Source: Uloborus plumipes
Lineage: Eukaryota > Arthropoda > Arachnida > Araneae > Uloboridae
Length of the DNA: 64,000 nt
Assembly (NCBI GenBank): GCA_038373865.1
Contig: JAXGGA010002392.1
Coordinates: forward strand, 59,743-123,742
Direction: 5' to 3'
How positions within the stretch are numbered: position 1 is the stretch's first letter; each line of letters begins with the position of its first letter. Made by a program: the position numbers and the translations under genes. Positions 45,490-57,601 of this stretch are shown here, piece after piece. The notes under the pieces are model-generated. The model was not told the origin of the DNA. It did not search any database and saw nothing but the letters and a program-made list of their open reading frames with translations.

Positions 45490-46340
45490 ATGAAAACAGT
45501 ACTTGCCTACTTGCCTTGTAATAAGAGCACTTTAGTTTCATAATAATGCATTGACTTATTAAGGAGCTGCATCGTTCTTTTCCTGAAATCTTGCTTGATA
45601 CAGCAATTCCCTTTCAACATCTTATGAAATATTGATTTGAGATGTCGCGTTCTTGCGTAAAATGAAAGAGAATATTTTCTTTTCACGTATTGAAACTCTT
45701 TTGTGACGACAGTCAAGGGCGCAGAACATTTATAATGCCACAGCTAAGTGACATTATGAACGATCATCATTATTGGACTTTTTACCGCAGAGCTGTAACT
45801 ATAAGCTAGGGATGTATGGAATAATCGGCCGTAATTGGCAAAACTTGGTCGATAAATCGTTGGAAAAAATATTTTTGAAATAATTTTTTTAATGTATACC
45901 TTTAACGAGAAATTGATAAATAAATGTGGAAATAAATGTACGATGAATAAAATTGTAAGTAAATAACTGTAATTTTCTGAAAACATTATTATAACATGTA
46001 CTGACTATAATGACTACAGTACCAGGGGACCGAGCCCGCTCGGTTAAAAAAAAAGAGGTTTGTAAACTCGTGTTTTTTTTTAAATGCGAAGTACTTATCT
46101 ACATAAACTTGAAAAGCATTTTTAAGCCTTTGGTTGCAATTACGCATTTAAAACAGCCGTAATTTGTTTTAAAAAACACAACCTTATTTAATCCATGCTC
46201 ACCGTAAAATCAAACTCGATTTCATTTCATTTGGCGCCGAAGACGCGGGAGGGTTTCATAAAATTTGATGCAGAGTCCCTGTTCTCCAGTACGCATTTGG
46301 TTCCAGTTGGTTTTGACTTTCATTTCACTTCACACTCCAA
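45490..46340. other. Non-coding stretch
   Basis: AT-rich. No gene or element recognised. Confidence 0.4.
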
Positions 46341-46344
46341 GGTT

Positions 46345-46616
46345 CCCCCCGTACATACCACAACTCGTGGTTTAACCGGGATTGGGCCCTGAAGAGCGCT
46401 CTGTTCATTTTTGAACCAATCCCAAGGGCCTAGCAAACCCTTGGTCAGCTTCCCCCCCCCCCCAGAGGTATCGTTTCACTTGGAGGATTTTATGACCACG
46501 AACATTTTTAACGTCCCCCAGCCACCATTAATGAAGACGGTGGATCTTTGATTGGCCTGGGACCCTCCGGTTACGAGTCCGACGACTTAATTATCGGACA
46601 ACCGCGGAACACATCC
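46345..46616 (-). repeat. tRNA-derived SINE, copy 1
   Basis: On the minus strand it opens with a tRNA-like head (anticodon arm CGGACTCGTAACCGGAGGG) but with a damaged B box. It continues with GATCAAAGATCCACCGTCTT-type body sequence shared with 58848-59113. Shared body words also include TTAAAAATG(T/C)TCGTGGTCA and CCTCCAAGTGA, and the tail CGAGTTGTGGTATGTACG. Confidence 0.75.
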
Positions 46617-46649
46617 AATTCTAAATTAATTTTGATCGATATCTTTTAA

Positions 46650-47030
46650 ATTTCAAAAACAATAACAATTCCAACGTGTTGCCAAAACTCGTTTGCCAAA
46701 TACCATAAAAATTTAAATTTACGCTGATGTGATTAAATATGAAATCCATTGTTATAATAAAACGTGGTTGCTATGAAACAGTAACAATAAGAGTAATCAT
46801 AAAGAAAATTGCGAAAGAAAGCTCGTCAAACTTTAAATGAAGGCACAAAAAACGGGGGGTTTTGTGAAATCTTGCGCTTTTACAGAAAAAACGCCGATGT
46901 AGATGAACTCAAAAACCAAAACTTTATCCAAATACAAAATTTTATCAAAATCGTTAGAGCCTTTTTCGAGATCCGAAATATATATATACAGGAATTGTTA
47001 GTTTAAAGATATTAGATGTAATTTTGTTCC
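46650..47030. repeat. ~390-bp direct duplication, copy 1
   Basis: Shared with 47370-47678 plus 48522-48580: AACAATAACAATT, GCTGATGTGATTAAATATGAAAT, CGCCGATGTAGATGAACTC, ATCGTTAGAGCC, GAGATCCGAAA, then TTTAAAGATATTAGATGT. Copy 1 is uninterrupted where copy 2 holds a Helitron. Short frames inside are not credible genes. Confidence 0.85.
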
Positions 47031-47369
47031 GAAACTTAATATTTTAAGAAAATTAAGTTTCGTATTTATTGCTTTTTTACCTGAAATATCTTACTAAACA
47101 CTCTTGAGGAGGAAAAAAAGAATTTGAAAACTGACTGTAACACTTTTATACTCAATTTTGAAATCGTATTTGAAAAGTAAAACAATCCGATTTTTATATC
47201 GTGTAAGTTACCATAAAATTCAATAGATGTCTGTGGACAATAACCACTGCTTTTATCCCATGGCTTTTGAATAAATTAAGGTCCCTATATATAGCGGTCT
47301 ATATAGCGGCTCTAGAATAAATGAAACAGCCTGTATAAGGCACTTATCTAGTGAAGCCTAGCTTTTACA

Positions 47370-47678
47370 TTTCAAAAAACAATAACAATTTAACGTTGCC
47401 AAATACCATAAAATTTAAACTCGCGCTGATGTGATTAAATATGAAATTCAATTGTTAAGTAACAATGAAAGTAATCATAAAGAAAATGGCGCAATAAAAG
47501 CTTCTCAAACTTTCAATGAAGGCACAAAAAAAAACGGGGTTTTTTGTGAAAACTCGCGTTTTTACAGAAAAAACGCCGACGTAGATGAACTCAGAAACCG
47601 AAACTCTATCTGAATACAAATTTTTATCGAAATCGTTAGAGCCGTTTTCGAGATCCGAAAAATAAATAAATAAATAAA
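47370..47678. repeat. ~390-bp direct duplication, copy 2 (left part, before the Helitron)
   Basis: Matches 46650-46980. The match resumes at 48522 after the Helitron (AAATATATATATATACAAG, then TTTAAAGATATTAGATGT) to about 48580. The break is at an A/T, the usual Helitron target. Confidence 0.85.
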
Positions 47679-48521
47679 TCTATATCTATAAAAATGAGTG
47701 TATGTATATATATATACTTGTTCTCTATACAAATCCACAGTTTGCGTCAGATTTTCATCAAACTTGACACAGAGGTTCCTTGATGCCCTAGAATTCTCAT
47801 AGGCGGGGTCTTGAAATTTTAAAAAATCTAAAAAGCTCAAATTTAAATTTTTTGTCAAAAAATGACCCTTTTATTGGAATCTAGCCTATTTATATTGTAA
47901 TCGAGATAGGCCTTTTAGCATTCAAATTGATGAAATTTAAGATTTTTAAATATTAGTATTTTCCAACAATGATTACGATTAAAGTAATGAATTTTCAATT
48001 TAAGGCTCACCTATTTCCTTTTAGCATTGAAATAAGTAAAAAACAATCATAATTCATGTGGACTTTATAAAAAGAGCCACGGATTTGAATTTCAAATTTG
48101 CAATGCGACTACAGTTGCGTCTGTAATGGAGATAAGCCTTCAGAACGAGAAACAGATTTATTTCTGAGTTATAATAATTTTTACTTTGTAGGTGGGAACA
48201 GTTAATAGAGAAAAGTTAATATTTTGAATTTGGGGGGTGAATTTGATGCAATTTTTTCACTTCCATGTGCATATATTTCATGCCAGTGGACGCGGCAAAG
48301 CACAGACAACATTTCTCTTTAATTTTCACCTTTTGATAAGACTATTTTTCTGTAAACGTTTAACTTTCTGTAATATTTTAGTTTTTTTCAAAGTTTGTAC
48401 CTAAGAGACTGATTGATGCAAATTATTTTATACCCATATGAATAGAACTCTTTCAAACTTATTTTCCCTGAATGCTATGTTGTATTAATAAGCACCCGGG
48501 CAACGCCGGGTATTAAGCTAG
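47679..48521 (+). mobile_element. Non-autonomous Helitron
   Basis: It starts TCTATATCTATAAAAATGAG (5' TC) and ends ATTAAGCTAG (3' CTAG), with the hairpin CCCGG-GCAAC-GCCGGG about 10 bases before the end. It sits between A (47678) and T (48522) without target duplication. All four are diagnostic of Helitrons. 843 bp, no Rep/helicase frame. The flanking sequence is a duplicated region with an unoccupied copy at 46.65-47.03 kb, which confirms the borders. Confidence 0.92.
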
Positions 48522-48586
48522 TAAATATATATATATACAAGAATTGCTCGTTTAAAGATATTAGATGTTATAGTTATAGAGCTCAA

Positions 48587-49165
48587 GAACTAGCAACGTC
48601 GAGAAAAACAACTGTTTTAAGGCGTCTCGCTCTTTAGTATATCTTTCCCTATGCGCTTCTAAGCAGCATACCAGGTGTCTTGCAGCCGAGAGTGATTTCA
48701 TGTTTTACTGCGCATCACACTTGTATTGGAAAAAATTGGGATTTTTAAGTCATTTTTGGGCGATTCCACGTCAAATCAATCATGAAAAAAGTCTTTTACC
48801 TCACCATTTCCAATTTTAACAAAAATTGTTGTGAAGGACGAATATGACAAGATACAAAAAACGAAAAAAAAAAATACATGCAACTTCTTTTCTAATTACA
48901 GTAAAATAAAAATTCAGGATCATTGTGAAAGCAAGAAATAGAGCTTTCCATTGATATATTACTTGACGTATTTACGACAGACTCAAGTTTCTAATTGCTC
49001 AAAAATGGTTAAAAAATCACTATTTTTACCAGCAAAAATGTGATTCACAGTAAAGAACACAAACACTCTCAGTCGCCAGTCACCCTGCATGCTGCTTAGA
49101 AGAGTATAAGGAAAGATTAAAAGGTCAGAAGTCTAAAATTTGTCACTCGAAAACGTTGCTAGTTC
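48587..49165. mobile_element. Foldback-type element with ~100-bp imperfect inverted ends
   Basis: Left GAACTAGCAACGTCGAG … CTTTCCCTATGCGCTTCTAA … CACTCTCGG-like; right the inverted counterpart: CACTCTCAGTCGCC, GCTTAGAAGAGTATAAGGAAAG and CGTTGCTAGTTC. The arms are interrupted by small gaps. Non-coding. It directly abuts the next element. Confidence 0.65.
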
Positions 49166-49168
49166 TTC

Positions 49169-49439
49169 GGCAGGAATTCAAGTGAAACAGGCGATCGCAA
49201 ACTGCAATCGCTACTGGAAATGTTTTTGATAAAAACATCGTGACGTCAGCGTGACGTTTGCCTATAAAAAACGAGCTAGATAAAACGTCACAGCCTACTT
49301 GGCGAATAAGAGGAAATCGCTGACTGCTTGTGAGCTCTTATTTGCTCCGCTCGTAGTTACGTCAGTGCCAAGTTTAGTTGATGATAATGTAATTCACTTC
49401 CAGTAGCGATTGCAATGGTGTTTCACTTGAATTCCTGCC
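49169..49439. mobile_element. Palindromic MITE, family P copy 2 with different outer arms
   Basis: Outer arms GGCAGGAATTCAAGTGAAAC and exact complement, continuing as CAATCGCTACTGGAA and complement. The middle (ATCGTGACGTCAGCGTGACG … AAACGAGCTAGATAAAACGT … GAGCTCTTATTTGCTCCGC) is homologous to the core of 19057-19256. The same core is thus framed by different inverted arms. Confidence 0.8.
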
Positions 49440-50048
49440 TTAGACTATAATAGCTCAATGAAATTTGGTGAAATGTTTAAATTTTGAGAAAATAGAGAAA
49501 ATTAAGTCCTGCTTCCTTCCCTCCTCATGATCTCTAATTCAGCAGTAATATTTTTTGAAAATATTTTAACTGCAGTGCCCTTAAATCGGAAAATAAGTAA
49601 CGTTCTTTTGCAAAATTTTCCTAAATCTGCTGCAAGCGTTAAAAAATAAATTCTCTTCCGGCATTACCACAAGCAAATATTTAGATCCCATTCTCGCATA
49701 AAACACTTTGAAATTCAATTTTCTGAGAGGAGTGTGAAGTTAAGTTTCCGCATCATAAACACAAATAACTTTGCTTCCTTGCGAAATCTTTCAACTCAAT
49801 CCCAGAAATGTTATTTATTTTCAAAACAATTTCATTTAACGTGTTCCGCAGCAGTATTGAGCAACTCAACACTCCTCTCACGCGCTCTAATGAGTTTTTC
49901 CGTTTCCTCTTACAATGGAATGGGAAGGAAACGATATTTATTTCACTTGGGGGATCAGTTTATTTGCTTTAAGCTATCTTCTGGATTAGTTTTTTTGCCT
50001 TTCTAGATAAATTTTAAGACGCACACACTTATTTATATAAAGTTAATG
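49440..50048. other. Non-coding stretch
   Basis: An open frame of 90 codons at 49734-50006 has no recognisable content or splice context. Nothing else seen. Confidence 0.4.
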
Positions 50049-50424
50049 CACTGTAAAAAATGAATGTTGTTTTTACAGTATAACGCAGCTAATTTTATGG
50101 TAATGAATAAAAAAAATGCTAATTTTGCTGCCATAAACTGCAAAATTTTCAATTTTACAGTACAAATTGTAAAATAGCTAGTTTTATAGCAATAAACTGT
50201 GAAATTTCTAATTTTACAGTCTATTATCGTGCATTTTTCAGTTTTAAACTGGAACCTCTGCTGCCAGTATTATACTATTTTACAGTATATTACAGCTAAC
50301 TTTTACGGCAAAAAACTGTAAAATTGCTAGTTTTACAGTTTATTACTGTGCATTTTACAGCTTTAAATTGGAACCTTGACTGCAAGTATTATACTGTAAA
50401 AACAACAGTTCATTTTTTGCAGTG
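50049..50424. mobile_element. Family Q MITE, copy 3 (best preserved)
   Basis: 376 bp with ends CACTGTAAAAAATGAATGTT and, inverted, CACTGCAAAAAATGAACTGT, both continuing into TTTTTACAGTATAA. The middle alternates CTGTAAAAT and TTTTACAG words, so the element folds on itself in several ways. Non-coding. Confidence 0.8.
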
Positions 50425-50877
50425 TGCATGAGCAGGAAATGCGGCGTTTAATAGCCTTTAACTAATTTCCTTCAAAGAAAATAGTAGTTGATAAATATGA
50501 AAATTAAGGTCAAAATACATAGCGAAAATGGATGTCCAAACAACGCTAATGAAGTACAAAAACTGAAAATTATTGCATACTCGTGCATTGGGGTTACTAT
50601 ACCCTGTATAGCGAGAGCTGGCAGCTCGAAGTAAAATTAATTTCCCACTCCCTGCACTTTTTCCCTGATGGTTGTCATAGTTAAGGCGCTATGGACTTTT
50701 CCTCCAGTTAGCTTTTGCAACAGTAGTTAAATGCAAACGGCTCAAATTGTTTTATGCGTAAATTATTATTCTATTGAAAAATCAACGTGAATAAAGCACA
50801 ATTTTTCTTAGACATTTTTGCTTTGTTTATGTATGACTGAATTTGTTATACTACACTGCAACCTTTCTTGGAAAAAA
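50425..50877. other. Non-coding stretch
   Basis: Nothing recognised. Confidence 0.4.
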
Positions 50878-51047
50878 CATCGTGACGTCAGTGTGACGTT
50901 TGCGTGGCGTTAGCTAATGAAAAACGAGCTAGATAAAACGTCACAGGCTACTTGGTGAATTAGAGGATATCGTTGACTGCTTGTGAGCTCTTATTGGCTC
51001 CGCCCGTAGTGACGTTTAGTGTCAAGTGAAGTTGCTTTCTAGTATAG
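50878..51047. mobile_element. Palindromic MITE, family P, copy 3 (left arm lost)
   Basis: Homologous to 19057-19256 through the core (AAAAACGAGCTAGATAAAAC, GACTGCTTGTGAGCTCTTAT, TGGCTCCGC) and right end (AGTATAG). The left arm is replaced by CATCGTGACGTCAGTGTGAC, as in 49169-49439. Confidence 0.75.
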
Positions 51048-51339
51048 AACGTTGAGAAATAACTGAGACATAAGGATATGAATAAAAGCATAAGCCTAAT
51101 TCGACAAACATAAAATTAATGAAATGCCGCAACAGCAGTGCATAAAAAAAAGAATGGAGCTGTTTTCTTTCTTACGGTTTCTATGGAAACAACGCAAAAT
51201 TTCTAAACTTAATACGCCTACTAGCTGCCAGGGCAGCTAGATTAGCTTCCTGCGGCATGCTGATACATAACGTCCCCCCTCTCTAACTTTTACCTCATTC
51301 TGAAATTATATTATTTGATATAATTTAATGTTCATTCGA

Positions 51340-52045
51340 TTTCAAGACATACCACGCACGTGGCCCGGCGTTGCACGGGCACTTCGTGCCCTGAAAGTAG
51401 TGAGAAAAAAATTTAAAGAAACTACTCCCCGCCAAGGCGGCTCGCTTACAGGCGCTTCACGCCTTTACTTTTTTCCTATATAAAAAAATCATTCGAATTA
51501 TTGAGATGCTTCACGCCTTCAAGATGGTGAGGAAAGTTTCAGTAAGTTCAGGTCGCTCAAAGAAAAAAAGCAGACATAGATACTCAGTTTTTAATATAAG
51601 TAGATGGCTTTTCAACAAATAAATGTTTCAAAATATTACCAGTAGCTAGCGATAAAAATTCTACGTAAGTGGTCCGCTTATGAGTTTCGTGTTTGATTTA
51701 GTTAAGCCTTCATTCAAAATTCTCATTATCATTGTTATCACCGTTTCATAGCAACGACGGTTTGCAAGAATGGATTTCATATTTAATCATTTATTAGGCT
51801 TAATCGCTTTAAACTTGACTACTTATTAATTGATATCTTCGCTAATTAAAATCGTATAATTATATCAATTGAAACTAAAGAAGCTTGAAAAATTACCTAT
51901 CTATCGGTACCTGGTTCGACTTTCAGTTCATTGGCGTTCAGGAGAAAGAAGCGTGACATAGAAAGATAGAAAGATAGTTAGAAAGAAAGATAGTTAGAAA
52001 GAAAGATAGTGAGAAAGATACTCAGTTTTTAATATAAGTAGATTT
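51340..52045. repeat. Repeat cluster: GAAA/GATA microsatellite and a duplicated 25-bp tail
   Basis: GATACTCAGTTTTTAATATA followed by AGTAGAT occurs at 51576-51603 and 52017-52043. In the second case it follows a GAAAGATAGTTA microsatellite (51959-52017). CGGCGTTGCACGGGC around 51370 resembles the GC-rich hairpin near Helitron ends, but CTAG and TC termini were not found. Unclassified. Confidence 0.45.
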
Positions 52046-52254
52046 TAAAGTAACCGAGTATAAAACTGTCGTAATAATCTTTCATCCATAAGTTTACTTC
52101 TTTTTGCATTGAAAGAGGGTTACGTGTAATTTAAAACACGAGTATGCAGTAATCCCAAGCTACTTTTGAAATTAGGAAAAAATACTTCTTCAATTGGCGG
52201 TTTTAGGTATTTGGAGTACATAAAAGAGAAAAAGCTGTTACTCGCAATGGGATG

Positions 52255-52345
52255 ATTAGTGGGGATGGATAAATTGACTAGGACACGCCTAGCTAGTACC
52301 AGGGGAGATTTCTGGCAGTCCCTTTTGTATTTGCATTTGTTGTTA
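52255..52345 (+). pseudogene. LINE 3'-end relic, copy 3
   Basis: AAATTGACTAGGACACGCCTAGCTAG and CTTTTGTATTTGCATTTG follow the 3' end of the LINE relics at 6.0 and 14.8 kb. Only the last ~90 bases remain. Confidence 0.5.
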
Positions 52346-52349
52346 CTTT

Positions 52350-53690
52350 CAGCACAAAGTAATATTTTTTTCCCTTAATGCACAGCGTATTGAAAATTAC
52401 AAACAAAACTGTAATTTAAAATAGATTTAAGGTCTCTGACGTTAAATACTAACAGAAAAATCTCTCTACAGTCAATAATATAGTACAACTCATCAAAGTT
52501 ATAAACTATCTATTATGAAATATTTTTTTAATACAGTTGCATGAAATATGTAAATTTGATTCGGATCGAATCTTGTACTAAAGACACGTATCTATTCATG
52601 GTGTTCGGCAATCGGCCCTGAATTTTCAAAGTTCGTCAATTTCAACTCGTGAAGGCCGCAAAATCTAAGAGAGTTCAGTTCCTCAAGTTCGTAACGCTTA
52701 CATTTCAAATAGAAATTAGGTGATTAATTTTTCCTTAACTCATTGTGATATTTAGTTTCATTAATTATTTCGATAAATAGAAGATATATCTCAATCAAGA
52801 GAACTGCAAAATATTTAAATTTCTTACAATTGCTTTCTATAACGTTGTTTTTACATTTTAGAATAAAAGAACTGTTAAATACTTGGAATAATCAGAAATA
52901 ATCATCACTATAACACAATTTCTAATGTTTGCTTAATCTAATGATTTAGAAAATTGCTGTAAAAAATCTTTCCACTTTACATAATCCAGATTTTAACTTC
53001 CATTAAGTTCCTCTTTCTATGATGGTGTTTGTTTTGTCTGTAAACACTTTTCGGGTGAAAAAATCGAGATCCTTTTAATACCACAAATTTTCGCTTCTTA
53101 GATGGGTTTCCCAATACGAAGTGCGACAGTCGTCATGGCAACGAAACGTCATTAGTGCCTCGATAAATATTTCTTTATTTCTTGGTAAAGGCGAAGCAGA
53201 GCCTATGTCTGAGAAAAATAAAAAGATTAAACATTTTAGTAAGTTAAGGAATAATACAGCTAAATAATGAGATTTGAAGCATTAAATTTATTATTTTAGT
53301 AATATCCTTTAACCCCAAAGCTAAAACTGTAAATAATAAATTTAAATGCTGTAGTTTATTCCTTTTCCTTTTCAAACCAATTTCAATACTCATGTTAATT
53401 AAGCCATTTCACGGAAAAGTCAATATTTTTTTCCAGGTGGTAGAGCTGCATGATTTCAAAACATGTAATCCCCCCCCCCCCATCCCACACAACCAAGAAA
53501 TCGTGCTTGCATGTGTGATTTGAGGATTATTTTTCTTTTACTTTCAGTATTACTTTTGAAGTAAAATATAGAGCTATCACGTGCAGAACAAATTGTCTGA
53601 TCTTATGCGGAATGGCCTACTATTTGTTTATTTTTTTAACTAACGCTAAAAGCAAAAAAAAAAAAAAAAAGATAAAACGGAAATTAAATT
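52350..53690. other. Non-coding stretch
   Basis: No gene seen. It contains C and A runs (53469-53480, 53655-53670) and an X-box-like GTCGTCATGGCAAC at 53129-53142. Confidence 0.4.
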
Positions 53691-53900
53691 ATATGGGTCA
53701 TTACAGAGAAAATGGTTGAAATCATGTCTGAAGCTGTTTACTTAAATTTATCAATTTAAATAATTTCCGCCAACTAATCATATTTTTTTATATTGAGTCT
53801 CCATTTATTTGTGCATAATGAAGTGTAAATGGCTAGTACATGACTCATTTATGAAAGGATTTTAAATATTTTGATCACTTTGTGTAACAGAGTGGACAAA

Positions 53901-54044
53901 TCTGTACCTCAGAACCAGACTAACGTAAGTCCATTTTCGTCATTTTTCAGTAGAGGGGAAAACGATGTATTCGGCAATCGTTTTTCCCCTCTACCGAAAA
54001 ATGACGAAAATGGACTTACGTTAGTCTGGTTCTGACGTACAGAA
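53901..54044. mobile_element. Near-perfect long hairpin (foldback)
   Basis: Arms of ~65 bases starting TCTGTAC and containing CAGAACCAGACTAACGTAAG and TCATTTTTC, with only a few mismatches, and a loop of about ten bases (GTATTCGGCA region). It would fold into a very stable stem as DNA or RNA. Confidence 0.9.
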
Positions 54045-54319
54045 ATAAGCCTTTAAAAATATCTTTATAATCATTAAAAAAAGTTACAATCACAGAACAA
54101 GCATGAAGTGGAATAAACAGCTTAAAACTAAGTCTGTCTGCAATTTCAAGAAAATATATATTTTTTTCATCATTAATATGACTGTAACAGAGTGGACATC
54201 CAACAGTTCAAATTAACTATCATAAGAAAAGAATTAGGCACTCCCTGGTTGTTGACTACATAATTCAATGTAGCAAGCTAATCATGGCAGTTATACTACT
54301 TATATATATATTTTTAATA

Positions 54320-54880
54320 CAGTGAGCTCTCACTTATACGCCGGCCCAAGAGACCAACAGAAAAAGGCGCATAAGTGAGAGAGACGTATAAGTGAACAAG
54401 CCTATTTAAAGGACCAAAACGCAACATAGTTTCTAATGAGAGAATGAATAAGAATGTTTCTATAGAAAAGGGACATATTACTACGGTTTGGCAATTACTG
54501 TAACGTAACTACACTGATAAAGAGAAAACAAAAATTAAAGCATACATAATTACAAACTGTTCTTTTTAAACTATGCATAATAGATAATTGTCCCTCTCCT
54601 AACTTAGTTTATGCGGAAAAAATGCCTTCCGTGAGAAATTAAGGCTAAAGATTAAAGGGAAAAATGAAGAAAAAAAATGCTTATTTTTTAAAGAAAATAA
54701 ATGGAATTTTTTACATTTTAGGGAAAATTCGGCGCATAAGTGAAATATTTATCTTGAGAGCGACGCATAAACGATTGATACTATCATTATTTTGCTATGA
54801 AATGTGCTGGGACCATTAAAAACCGTCGTATAGGTGAAAAAGGCGCATAAATGAAGCGGCGTATAAGTGAGAGTTCACTG
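54320..54880. mobile_element. TA-flanked MITE, family R, copy 1
   Basis: Ends CAGTGAGCTCTCACTTATAC and, inverted, CAGTGAACTCTCACTTATAC, both continuing GCCG and flanked by TA. GGCGCATAAGTGA-type words repeat inside both ends (54365, 54730, 54770, 54842). 561 bp. A truncated relative is at 58012-58210. Confidence 0.87.
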
Positions 54881-55916
54881 TATATCAGATTGAATGCAAT
54901 TGTTTATTTTATTTCCAAAAGGCTTGTAACAGAGAGGACAATTCGAAACATAGAAAATCTAAGGACAATGGATAAATAATAGTGTTTTTTGGGGAAATTT
55001 TTTTCATTTGCATAATAATCTGCAGAAATGATGTCAGAAGGATCTTTTGTGCAATGCAGTGTAATTTATTTTGTTGTTACATTTCAGCTTAATTTCAAAT
55101 CACATTTAAAATTCTAGCAATTTGAAGCTGGGACACGTCATTTTCTCCTTCTTCTGACAAAGAATTTTTTTTGTGTCCTTTCTAAATGGATTATACCTAA
55201 CAATTGATACTTGATGGCACAAAATTAAATGGAGAACCAATAAAAAGATACACTTAATGGGTGGTAGTTATTAAAATTGATTTTAAAAAAATCCAAACTC
55301 TCGGACTGAATTGTACCATTTTCGCTGGAATGACCCATATATTTGAAAACTTATGCAACTGATTACAAAGGTTTTCCCATGAATAGAGATGTCTAAAAAT
55401 GAGATCCTGTGGCTCCTGTACATAACAGGCGCACTTCGTTTAAAAAAATAAAATTGAAAAACAAACTGGGAAAAGAATTTTTTTGCTTAACTAAGTACCC
55501 AAGTTCAGTACTTTTACAAGGTCAGCAAGTTTTTAATTTTTAGCCTAAAGTAATTTGTGCATATACACATTGCAAGGGAAAGTAAAAGTTCTATTTGTGT
55601 CACACGAGACGATGAAATCGCACAATAGGCAATTAATTTATTAATGAAATATCAAAAACAAAAATATCTCTCAGTTCCTCAAGTTTTTGAACGAAAAATC
55701 GACGTTTTCACACGTTAAACAAAGTAAAATGTGTAGATGTTTGTAATACATCATGTTTTTTTTCTATTTCCTTTATTTTCTAGTAAAATTTGCAACAGCT
55801 GAATCTGTTGATGCATAAGAGCGCAAAAAAATTCACTATTATGACCATACTTCATTTGTGATTCTGATCTCATAATCTTTGTTCTAATCGACAAAAATGG
55901 ACTGTGTATAAATGCA

Positions 55917-57077
55917 GAGGCATCTGGGGCAAAGTGAAATAGCGGTGAAATGATAAAATATTTTCATAGTTTGTAGAGCCAGTTATCAAGCAATATTTTA
56001 ACAAAGTTCCTAGACATATAGTTGATTCCTGTAAAAAATAAATAGCTCCAAAGATGAACGAAAAAAATTATACAAGTAATTTTGAAAATTTGATAACTTG
56101 ATTGTAATACTCGTGGTTTTTCAAAAATATTTCTCGTTATTATAAAATGATAAAATTTCTGTAATTATCATTTTACTTATAATTTGAGATCTACTGATGT
56201 CCAGTGCAGTGCTTATTTAATTTATATTAGGCATGTTTTGATATTAAATGTTTAATGTAATTTGTCAAGTGCACGTGGGGCAAAGTGGATTGGGCAAAGT
56301 GAAATAGTTCATTTCGTTTGTTTATGTATTCATTTAATAAATAACGTACGTATTTCTTCAGTTATTAATTTATTCATATTCTTTTACTTACTAATTCACT
56401 TATTTATTCATTCATTCACTTATTTTGTTGTTCATTCTCTATTTTATTCACTCATTTTTTCCATACATTAATTCATTTATATGTTTTATTTATTTATTCG
56501 TTTATTTTTTCATGAATAATTCATATTCATTTGAAGGGCCAGGGGGAAAAAAGATGAAAGTGACGAAAAAGCGATTTCGAGAAAAACGAAGAACAAAGTA
56601 TGATTTCTCGTAACTCCTTGTGTAGTTAATAGAGTTTTCATGCACATTTCGGTCGATTCTCATCGTTTTTCCCCCTTGTTGTTCTACCAGATGATATTAC
56701 TCCTTCATAGCCCTTAGATAGCGCTAATATCTCAAAATTGACGAAAAAGTGACTTTCATCTTTTTTCCCTCTGGCCCTTCATTTATTTGCGCATTAATTG
56801 ATGAAAATTACTGTAACTCATCAAATAAAAAATGTTTCGTTACAAAAATATTGTAGTTTCGGCTTTGCCCCATTTGGTTACCCCCCCCCCCTTTTTTTTT
56901 TTTTGAAGGTGCAATATAACTGCAAAACATGAAAAATAACATTATTAACGAGAGTTGTATTACAAAATACATTATTCCTTCTTTATGTACAGACACTGAT
57001 TTTCAGAACAAATTTCCAATTTGTTCATCTTGAAACATGTATGTTATCTTAACTATTTCACTTTACCCCACATCCCC
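55917..57077. mobile_element. Non-autonomous element with GGGGCAAAGTGAAATAG ends
   Basis: Left CTGGGGCAAAGTGAAATAG, right inverted GTGGGGTAAAGTGAAATAG. The word GGGCAAAGTG also occurs twice around 56278-56302, and TTTGCCCCATTTGG at 56868. It encloses the MITE at 56533-56780. The exact outer borders are uncertain. Non-coding. Confidence 0.6.
56533..56780. mobile_element. MITE, family S, copy 1
   Basis: 248 bp, ends GAAGGGCCAGGGGGAAAAAA and, inverted, GAAGGGCCAGAGGGAAAAAA, both followed by GATGAAAGT; ATTT on both outer sides (56529-56532, 56781-56784). The ends and target fit the similar-length element at 59277-59525. Confidence 0.82.
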
Positions 57078-57601
57078 CCTCATCTGCCTTAGGTCGAATC
57101 CTTCTCCACATGAAACGTATATCATGTAGATACTTGTCGAATGAACCATCGAATCTGCTTCACTTTTATTTCAAATATCTTCGAGGAATTTATTGAATCT
57201 CCCTTCAACTTCATTAATCTTCCTCAAAAAGTAATTTATCGGTAGATTGCTTTTTTCAATTTAATTTACTATTGCATTCTTTTGGCATTGTGCAACTTTG
57301 TAATACTGTTTCAACATTTTTTTTTCCTTTTTTATTTTAATTTCATTTTATTTTCTGTTCACTGAAATTGTTTGCTGTTTTTCATTTTGAAACTTTAATG
57401 CAGTACAGACATTTAGTATACTCTGTTAATGACTTTTATTTCATATCATCTAAGTGCAGGAGAAAGCAGGGCAGAGCCGAACCTTTAAGAATTGAAGTGA
57501 AAGATGGACTGATAGAGATATTTCTATTTTGAAAATTAAATGCTTCTCTATACTATTGCGAGACCTTATTCTGACTTTGGGAGTGTTGATGTACATAGGT
57601 A

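Larger units (their letters stand above)
53691..55340. mobile_element. Non-autonomous element with ATATGGGTCATT ends, holding two others
   Basis: Left ATATGGGTCATTACAGAGAA, right inverted ATATGGGTCATTCCAGCGAA, both followed by AATGG (22 of 25 bases match). The word TGTAACAGAG(T/A)GGACA recurs at 53883, 54181 and 54926. The long hairpin at 53901-54044 and the element at 54320-54880 are inside it. Non-coding. Confidence 0.7.

Noticed and set aside
49734..50006. 90-codon open frame
   Set aside because: No recognisable residues, no splice context and composition like its surroundings.
51354..51620. GC-rich CGGCGTTGCACGGGC block as a second Helitron end
   Set aside because: Hairpin-like sequence is present but no CTRR terminus, no 5' TC end and no empty site could be found.
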